This document shows, piece after piece, positions 31,325-39,247 of a stretch of DNA of 39,247 nt; position 1 is the stretch's first letter; every line of letters starts with the position of its first letter. A program made the translations under genes and the position numbers. The stretch is from Gamarada debralockiae. Lineage: Eukaryota; Ascomycota; Leotiomycetes; Helotiales; Hyphodiscaceae. Under the pieces are notes generated by a model. It searched no databases and was not told the DNA's origin. It saw only the letters and a list, made by a program, of their open reading frames with translations. The stretch is from NCBI GenBank assembly GCA_002803225.1, contig NXFV01001877.1, positions 1-39,247 on the forward strand, in the 5' to 3' direction.

Positions 31325-33801
31325 ATGTCCAACTCCAAGTCAAATCGTCTTCCGGGATGGAATCGTGACCCAGCAAAAAAGTATTTCCGACTATACCAGA
31401 AGCCCTCCGAGGACGAGATCGCCGCCTTCAAAGACATCCAATGTGCGGTCTGTTGGCCGATCACCAGAGACATTGGTGTCTTTTCCAGGCACCCAGAGAA
31501 TCTGAGGCCGGATCAAGGAGCAATCCTTGAATGGCCGATAAGACTCTCCGAAATTGCCGATACAGCTGAAGCAGGATGTCAACTCTGTCGCTTCATGGTA
31601 GTCAAATTCTTCTTTCGACGCAGATTTGTTGTGTTCGGCAGACTAGAAATGGACAACGCGATTGCCTGCTGCAGTGCGTCACATGCAGTAGAGAAAACTT
31701 CCGAGATTGAAGCTGCTGTTGAGAAGCTGAGGGACTTTTGTGGTAGATTCCCTGGTGTGGAGTTTGGTATGGTTGTTGAGCCGATTGACTGGGTGAGAGA
31801 GGAGGCCATGTTTGGAAGAGTTAAGATCTCGGTTTTTACTCTCAAGAACTTGAAGGATGACAAAGCTGTGACGGAGATCTTGAATTATAATAGTGAGATT
31901 GTGCTTGAGATTTACGCAACTGAAGGTATTTCTTCGCCTATCATTCTATTGCTTCAGTGGAGATGAAGATTTCATACCCGAGCTAATATTTTACACTTCC
32001 AGAGGATCCGGCAGCCCATTTCATCAAAGGTCGGCCAATCACTACAAACCCTGCATCTGATAAAAGCATAGATCGGGTGAAGAATTGGATCAATAAATGT
32101 TTTCATGAGCATCCAGGATGTCCTGATCCCGCCCAAACCTATCTTCCGACGCGGGTAATCAAAGTTATTGATGCTGAAAATTTATCACTCTACTCTCCAT
32201 CCCAGAACGAGACCGCCGAGTACACGGCCCTCTCATATTGTTGGGGAGGCCCTCAAGTGTTCTCCACAACGCTTGCAACCATGGACCACCTTTCCCAAGG
32301 ATTCAAAATTTCCGAGCTGCCTCAAACACTTCAGGACGCCATCACAGTCACAGCCAAACTTGGGCTTCAGTATATCTGGATTGACTCTCTCTGCATCATC
32401 CAAGACTCTGTTGATGACCAGGTCCTCGAGCTCCCAAAAATGTCCTCATACTACAAGAATTCACACGTCACGATCTGTGCGGGCGGGGAGAAAGTCACGG
32501 ACGGCTTCATGAAAACGCAACACGAATGTGAACAACACCCGGGAACTGGCCTCCCAAAAATCTTAATGAAGATTCCTTTTCTCTGCCCCAATGATGAGAA
32601 CGGGTCGGTGGGAACTATTTATTTTTGTGAAGAGAAGCAGCACCTTTTATCAAAGGAGCCTGTTTCCAGACGGGCATGGACGCTGCAAGAGCAATTGTTG
32701 TCACCGAGATTATTGATTTATGGATCAAGGCTCGTGTGGCAGTGTCATAGCGAGCAGCATTCTGATGGGGGTGTGGAGGATTGGTCTGAGGATAAAAATG
32801 CTGCTGATCATCGACGGATTCAACTTGCGTTGGGGAAGTCGGCGGGTATGAAATCCTCAATTGTTCAAGATGAGATGGAAGATTCAGATCCGCACAGTGG
32901 GGAACGGGAGAAGATAGCCGATCTCCAGATCTCCAAAGCCGCTTCAGCCCAAGACATCTCCCCCCTCCTCGAAATCTGGTACCATGCCATCCGAATATTT
33001 TCCCGACGCAAAATCACATTCTCAGAAGACAAACTCTCCGCCATTGCGGGGTTAGCCTCTGAATTCTCCTCCCTTTCAGGAGACCAATACCTCGCCGGTC
33101 TCTGGCGCGCCCAGCTCCTCCGCGACCTCATGTGGTCCACATGGCCGGAACTTCATCTGATCAAACCGGAGAATTGGCGTGCTCCTACTTGGTCTTGGGC
33201 TTCGATTGACAATGATATTACTTTTGATCAACTGCCGGGGAAAGATGCGACGCCGTTGGCAGAGATCGTCAACACGGAATGTACATTGCGGCATGAGACG
33301 CTTGAGTTTGGGGAAGTGAAAGATGGGTTGCTTGAGATAAATGGGCCTGTGATATCCATGGATAGTGAAACGGTGAATAAATTTATGAGGCAGGAGTACA
33401 CAATACCACCACCTAGCGGAATGGGGTTGAACTGGTTAAAAATGGCGATAAATTTACTACCACAATATAGTGGAAAGCAGGAAAGTAGTAGTAAAGACTG
33501 GGAGGCACCGGAGGACGTTTGTTTATTGGGGTTGTGGGCGGATTTTGTGGATGCCGGTGAGGAGGCACAGAGGAGGTGGAATGCGGAAGCGGAGGAGGCG
33601 GCGAAGGAGAAAGGGGAGGAGGTGTGGGACGAGAAGCACATCGAGGAGCAGGATAAAGTGTATGTTGCGCATATGCGGGGATTAGTGTTGGGGAAAAGAG
33701 AAGATGGGAGGTATGAGAGGGTAAGTAGTTTTACGAAGTTAAGGTTGACTTGTACGAAACGGTGGTTGAGGGAGAGTTGGAAGTTTGTTCAGATTGTTTA
33801 G
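31325..33801 (+). CDS. HET-domain (heterokaryon incompatibility) protein
   Basis: Exons 31325-31925 and 32003-33801 (77-nt intron, GT/AG, phase 1) give 799 residues. The N-terminal 200 residues hold a CAVC...CQLC pair typical of the segment before HET domains. The HET domain (PF06985) starts near residue 274: YTALSYCWGG, then LPQTLQDAITVTAKLGLQYI followed by WIDSLCIIQD, MSSYYKNSHVTICAGG and SRRAWTLQEQLLSPRLLIYG. The C-terminal part has RAPTWSWASID, the usual second landmark, and a Glu/Ala-rich coiled-coil-like stretch (about 735-765). Family members can trigger cell death on contact with non-self partners; many have no known role. No NACHT or WD40 part is attached, and no partner gene is recognised nearby. 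The ATG is the first in frame. Confidence 0.93.
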
Positions 33802-35652
33802 AATCAGCCATGGTTTGTGGCGTTCGCAAGACCACGCCGGCTACAATTACAGCTACTGGGCTGCCACTACCTCTTTTGCTATCGAAGTCGCCGCACCAAC
33901 TCCGACATCAACTTCAGACACTCGAGTCGGCAGTGCTGTTCTCCCACAGATAACGGGTATGCCGGCGCCTCCCAAAATGTCGAAATAAATGCTGAAGGAA
34001 CTTCGCGAGTTACTTAATAAAGCCGCTGTTAATTAGCGTTATCACTTAACAATATCATATATAATCGTAATTCACACAATTTTACTCTTATTTCAGGATA
34101 ATAAGAACTACACGATCAATAAAATCCACTAGAATTCGCTTTAATCCCTTAAAAACCATAATAACTACACTTGAAGCCCTTTATATCTCATGTCCTTTGT
34201 AGTACATCCTCTAGCTATTCCTTGCAAGATTCTCGGCTTGAACTTCATGCTATAGATGAAGCTCCCCTTACATCTTCTCTCAACATGCTACGAAGAATTC
34301 TCTAATAAGTTTAGTGGGGTAAGGCGCCAAGTTGAGCCACTTGCACGCTGCTCCTCCGAAGCTTGTTGTGTAGGACCATTAATGACTAAAAATTCAGTAA
34401 TAATACTTACAGAGATATTAGCAAAATCTATTCTAACTATATAGGGGAGAAAATCCGAAGGCCTTATATACTAGCCTTTGTGTTAAGCAACAACCAAATT
34501 GCATAGAGCTTCCTACTCGTCAATGAAAACACATGAGCTAGAAGATTGTGTTCCTAAAGTTCGAAGAGGTAACGTTTGCTTTCATAATTGCTATCGATAT
34601 GTCTTAAACTTAGCGGACTGATATAATTAATTAGTTTGGTATCATAGAACCATTCCTAGTTGTCATCGTAATGTAGGGCAAGTGAGAAAGCAAATCCACC
34701 AACCCCACCTTTAAGGTTAGCAACCAATACTCGCAGAGAGTGCCTCCTCATCTTCGCAGCGACCTGCAGCATCCTACTCTGAGAACTGAAATTCCGGCCC
34801 GGTCCCGGCATGATGGATTTTTCAGCCTTGCCATGCATCATAGATGCGGCTGTAAAAGCCCCTACCACTGGTCCACGGGCAGCGTGCACGTGCGGCATTC
34901 CCCATGCAGCGGCCAATCTGCCGCTGCATCCAAGGTAGTCAAGACAGCAGCTGTGGTCCAGCTAAAAGGGCAAATGCAGCGACTCATCCAAAATCTTCTT
35001 TTCAGTCCACTATGGGCATGGAGATTGGGGGCCCCCGCAACAGCCGCCTACTACCTCTCCTCCCTCTCCTAAAATCACCTAATTCGACCCATCGTCTGAA
35101 TGGCCCTCAACTCTCCCAGGACAAATGGAACATCAATAATGGCCTCATTCCTTTTAATACGGCAGCGTCTCAAGGAGCAGGCCTTTGGTGAGAAAGAATC
35201 CGTGATGAAGGTGAGGTGTCAGCATCGTTGATGCTTGGGGTGTGAATAATGGTGATGAAGCTGCTTCTGGGGATGAAGGAATTGAAAGGGGATTGGAGTG
35301 AGCGAAGATGATATGGTGAGGTGGAGTGGAATTGTGCATGAGATTAAGTGGGGGTCTTTCTAAAATGGCTCAACTTTGCGTGTGGAGGAATTGCTCTAAA
35401 TATAGTGAATAATTGACGGCTTAGAAGAGGGCTCCATGACTAGTTTTATCTACGAATCGTTCAAACCCTTTGAGCGATTCACTGTCTCATGGTCTCTCAG
35501 TCGCTACCCTTCTCAGATTCACTGTCTTGCGAAAACATAAGTCTCGGAGCGAAGAATCACGCTCCGGTGTTTTAAAGCTGCCCTTTCAGATCCTAAGACG
35601 AAGGCAATGTAACGGGTATAATTAATATGTACAATCCCAAATTCTATTTATC
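33802..35652. other. Intergenic 1.85 kb, AT-rich tract and a possible gene fragment
   Basis: Just after the HET stop, the plus strand reads GYNYSYWAATTSFAIEVAAP and continues Ser/Thr-rich to about 33988 without a start, possibly a cut-off piece of a surface-protein gene. From about 34000 to 34660 the sequence is AT- and TpA-rich, perhaps a decayed transposon; no motif is readable. Between 34660 and 35650 open frames exist on both strands with no recognisable domain. Confidence 0.4.
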
Positions 35653-38600
35653 TTACACTCCAAACACCAATCCAATTCCCACACAAAACGCCGCCCACAT
35701 CCAAAGCCCTTTACTCCTGATCTCAATCTTCTTCCCATCACTCTTCGTGACCGGCGTCGGTGAACTCAATCCCGAATTCGAAGTTGAACTCGAACTTCCT
35801 GTACTCGTACCCGTCTGGCTAGCCCCCGCAACTATTACCACACTGTTAGAGCCACTCTCAATGGAATCGACAGACGACGTACTGGAGGCTATAATAGAGG
35901 CAACCCCCTTACTTGAACTCCTTAAACTGGTGAGCACACCAGCCGCCGTGCTGGATTCCGCTTGCGCTGAAAGAGTAGTGACTCCTCCGCCGGGCATCTG
36001 GATCTCTAATCCGCTTGGTCCTAGGCTCACGATGTCATTCCCAGATATCGTAATTGGTGCACCGCCTAATGTGACGGCTTGGCTGCCGATGGAAATCACT
36101 GAGGCACCTGCTGAGGCGGAAATTGAGATTCCTGCTACTGTTCCGACGATTCCGCCAACGCTGGGTGCGGCTGTTGGAAGTGCGTAAGATGAGACGGAAC
36201 CCCCGGCATATTGGATGACTAAGCCGCTGGGTCCAAGGGACGCGACATTGTTTGATCCAGCCAAAGTAACAGGTGCTCCGCCAGCTGTGACGATTTGCCC
36301 TCCAATCATAACTGTGGAAGCTCCTGGCACAGCAGAGATAACCTGCCCTCCCACTGTAGCAATTGGAGTTGGAGCAGCTACATCGTTTGCCAGCGTTGGG
36401 ATGGCATAGAAAGATACGGAACCGCCTGGGTATTGGATCACAAGACTGCTTACTCCAAGACTTGCGACGTTGTTGGAGCCAGCAAGTGTAACGGGCGCTC
36501 CGCCTGCTGTGATGACTTGACCATTGATCACAACTGTAGAAGCTCCTGGTGCTGCAGAGATGACTTGTCCTCCAACAGTACCAATCGCTGTAGGTGCAGC
36601 GACGTCGTGTGCGTCTGCCAAAGTCGGGATAGCGTAGGTACTGGCTACTGCACCGCTGGATCCATCATTCACCACGACTCCTGATGGCGTAAGCCGGATC
36701 ACAGAGCCCGAGACCGTTATTGCTGAGCCTCCTAAGGACGCTGTTTGGCTTCCAATGACGACATTCGTCGCTCCAGGAGCTGCAGAAATGACTTGACTCG
36801 CAACCGTTGCGATCGGGACTGGCGGAACGGTTGGGTTTGCATAATAGCTTGTCGAGTCGCCTACGCTTGTACCTCCAATGTAAACTCCAGACGTTCCGAC
36901 CGAGACCACAACGGGCTCGCTGTTTGCATCTGTTACAGTGGCGACAGAGCCTGGTTTCGCTGTAGAGCCATTCGGAAGCACAACACCTGATGAACCGGGA
37001 ATTGCGCTGATCGTTTGGCTTCCTACCGTTGCGATCGCAGTGGCTGAGGTGGGAATTAGGATTGATGGTGTCGCTACTGGAGGATCGGGTTGGTTGCTGG
37101 ACGCTGGTGGACTCGCATCGGTCGTAGGATCCGCTGGAATTGAGGGGTCAGCCGGAGTTATAGAATTGGCGGGTGATGGAGAAGTACCTGGAGTAGTTGG
37201 ATCTGCTGAAGAAGGGCCCGTTTCTGGAGTTCCTGGGTCAGCAAGGGATGGAGTCGATGCTAGAGTTGTAGGATTTGCTGGAAGCGGAGAAGTACCTGGA
37301 TCAGCTAGAGGGGGAGTCGAAGCTGAAGCTGGCGTGGTCTGGGCAGTCATACTGGCCGCTTGTAATGAAGGGCTAGTTGGGATAGCACTAGCGGACTCGT
37401 AAGTCGAGGTAACTGGTGCGGCAACTGTTGTCGGTAATAATCCAACGACGGGTGGAACTGCTCCTGGAGGGTCGAAAATGCCGTAAGTGTAATTATAAGG
37501 TCCACAATGCATCCAATACGGGCTAGAGGATATATCAGCATTGTCCTAACTATCGATTGGGAGATGCTTACTATCCTATACGCTTGAATTGAATAGGAAA
37601 TACGAATCTCGGATGGCATCTATTGTAATTACCATAGACTGGATGTGTGTTGACATACGCCCCATCGGTTGAGAAAGTGCTGTACGTGTTAAGGCAGTTG
37701 CTGGTCAAGTCACTCAATTGGAGTTGTTGAGGTGGTCCCATTCTCGTTGTTACTGTGTGATCTGCGTAGGGTTGTAAAGTGGAGACATCCGTTAGGTCCA
37801 TTGAAACGACTGCGTTGGTATATGTTGGACCTAAAGGGCCACAATCGTTATTTCCTTTGATAGTGTTGACCATCATGTACACTGATGGGGAAGTCCTATT
37901 TAGTCAGTTAGTCAGGGTCATCCAATGAAATGGCCCTCCGACGCGGACGAAAGCAATCTAAATGACTCGAATTACAAGCACAAGTCTTCTCGACCAGCGA
38001 TACTTTAGATCGATTGCTTCTCCTTTGTTGACCCAATCTGCACTGACCCTTGAGCTTTCACTTCAAGTCCACTCACTTTTATACTCTTCGCCGTTCTAGA
38101 ATAGAATCTCATCCAAAAGAAAAAAAAAAAAAAATATTTTTATATATATATATATATATGGAAAGTCAAAGTAAAAATAAAATTATTAATTAATTAAAAA
38201 TATGCCGGAACAAAGAAAGGATCAACGAGAATGAAGAGAGAAGCTAAAGAATCAAGGACTCTTACATGGTGACGCCAAACTCAGGGTTCCAATACGTAGC
38301 AGGATATGACAAATTGCCCTGGCTCTCAGGGAAGTAACTCATTTGAAGTGTCCCTGCAAAGCTGCAAAATGAATATTAGCGGAATCTTTCATTGCATCTG
38401 GGTTGGACAGCTTACATAGCGCATGGTGTCCATTGTATCTCGCCGCCGGAAGCTGTGACCGAACAAGTGTTGATTGGGATACTTTGATTGCCCCATGGAT
38501 AAACAGGAGCTGATGTGATGGTGCTGGTATAATTCTGTGTATTCGAACTGAAGAGAAGTGTCGTTGTCGGAGTGATCAGAGCTGGTTCAACAATCGGAGT

Positions 38601-38837
38601 TGTATGAGTGGACGAGGACGAGGACGTGATTGTGCTCGTTGAATTTCGAAGGGGAGACGCCCTCGGTCCTAGCCCTAGTGAATTCATTAGCAATTCAATC
38701 CGATCTTGTTGGGAGAAATGAGATAAAAGTCTCCGCTCCATCAACGTTCGAGCAGACGTACTTAAAACTTCACCAAAGCTACCGCCACAAACTGCTGCCA
38801 GTATTAAATATAATTGTTCACGCGCAAAGGGCCTCAT
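35653..38837 (-). CDS. Large GPI-type surface protein with five tandem repeats
   Basis: Exons (minus): 38837-38416, 38361-38266, 37895-37572 and 37522-35653; all phases match, giving 903 residues. The ATG at 38837 starts MRPFAREQLYLILAAVCGG, a plausible signal peptide. The N-terminal 290 residues are Ser/Thr-rich, then a Cys- and Tyr-containing globular region (IQWTPCAIFAGTLQMSYF, NNDCGPLGPTYTNAV, YWMHCGPYNYTYGIFDP). Next is a Pro/Ala/Asp-rich spacer with ADPGT and ANPTT units. Five repeats of 72-76 residues follow (35980-37047), built on ATVGGQVISAAPGAS..VVI, GGAPVTLAG, SLGPSGLVIQYPGGSV and YAIPTL. The end is Ser-rich with a final hydrophobic segment (LWMWAAFCVGIGLVFGV) that fits GPI attachment. 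I know no function; the repeats look like all-beta wall-protein repeats. Intron 2 is 370 nt. Confidence 0.85.
35980..37047 (-). repeat. Five intragenic repeats of about 220 bp
   Basis: The units begin (minus strand) near 37047, 36820, 36592, 36370 and 36153. Units 3 (36592-36371, 74 codons) and 4 (36370-36154, 72 codons) are nearly identical in protein, sharing GGAPVTLAGSNNVASLG; units 1, 2 and 5 are more diverged. This indicates a recent duplication of unit 3 or 4. Confidence 0.85.
38120..38159. repeat. A15 and (TA)n microsatellite inside intron 2
   Basis: Fifteen A (38120-38134) are followed by ATATTTT and a TA run (38141-38159). They lie inside the 370-nt second intron of the surface-protein gene. 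Confidence 0.95.
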
Positions 38838-39186
38838 CTTTGCACGAAAGACGCATTCAACAGAAAAATAAATCAAACCAAAAGAGTGTGGGGTATGAAA
38901 GATAGTAACTGCCTGATCTCGTCTGAATGACACAGAGGCGAATTAAATGAATGTGAGATTTGGGGGAGGCAAAGATTGAAATCCTCGTAGATGGGTCGGA
39001 AAATCTTTAAGGATACAAAGTTGGGAAGTACACCACCTCGCTTCGGTCCACCCCCAAAGGCCCAAGGAGCTGCCCACGGGAAGGTGGGCGCAAAGAAGCT
39101 TGTGGCCATCCCGGTAATTCTCTAGAAGCTGACAGGGGAAACAAATTATGCAATTGATATTTATTTGATAATTTAAAAATATATAT

Positions 39187-39188
<2 letters not shown>
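38838..39188. other. Upstream region of the repeat surface-protein gene
   Basis: This stretch should hold the promoter. It becomes very AT-rich from about 39140. No gene or specific site is recognised. Confidence 0.4.

Positions 39189-39247
<59 letters not shown>
39189..39247. repeat. Poly-T run of 59 bases at window end
   Basis: The last 59 bases are all T, preceded by AT-rich sequence. It may be a true homopolymer, the poly-A of a minus-strand retro-insertion, or a sequence end or gap artefact. Confidence 0.95.

Noticed and set aside
34740..35072. Plus-strand open frame of 110 codons
   Set aside because: The opposite strand is open over the same bases and neither shows a domain or plausible gene structure.
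1..39247. CRISPR arrays, tRNA or rRNA genes
   Set aside because: No spaced repeat array and no cloverleaf or rRNA-like sequence was seen; the only tandem repeat is the 20-bp intronic one.

Overview
This window comes from a filamentous ascomycete (Pezizomycotina). The support is many short introns of about 45-110 nt with GTAAGT-type donors and CTRAC-like branch points, a fungal Zn2Cys6 regulator, a HET-domain protein, a metacaspase, GPI-type surface proteins, and transposons carrying CpA-to-TpA changes typical of repeat-induced point mutation (RIP). A Leotiomycete is possible but not shown.

Layout. 1-4139: the 3' part of a Ty1/copia LTR retrotransposon. Its polyprotein frame has no indels but five stops, each at a Gln position. 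It sits inside an MFS efflux-transporter gene, whose decayed 3' part follows to 5134. 5369-6798 (-): a decayed gene of unknown family. 7253-8576 (-): a prodomain-less metacaspase with several non-canonical splice sites. 10354-12989 (+): an eight-exon Zn2Cys6 transcription factor. About 13691-15180 (+): a degraded multi-pass membrane-protein gene. 16263-17274 (-) and 17850-18426 (+): a divergent pair, mitochondrial NADH-cytochrome b5 reductase (MCR1 type) and a small DUF1772 membrane protein. 20628-22589 (-): an intronless FAD aromatic-ring monooxygenase. 23799-26583 (+): an amino-acid permease with about 14 exons, including consecutive micro-exons of 28, 17 and 14 nt. 27769-30233 (+): a secreted, GPI-type surface-protein gene split by a 1312-bp Tc1/mariner transposon with perfect 31-bp terminal repeats and a TA duplication. 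31325-33801 (+): a HET-domain protein. 35653-38837 (-): a four-exon, 903-residue surface protein with five tandem repeats of about 75 residues. The window ends in 59 T.

The genes do not form one pathway or an obvious biosynthetic cluster. The common theme is an accessory, transposon-hit region: at least four genes are broken or decayed (MFS, the 5.4-6.8 kb gene, the 13.7-15.2 kb gene, the mariner-split surface gene), and the metacaspase may be splice-defective. In both transposons the integrase or transposase catalytic residues have been lost at TpG-to-TpA sites, as RIP would produce.
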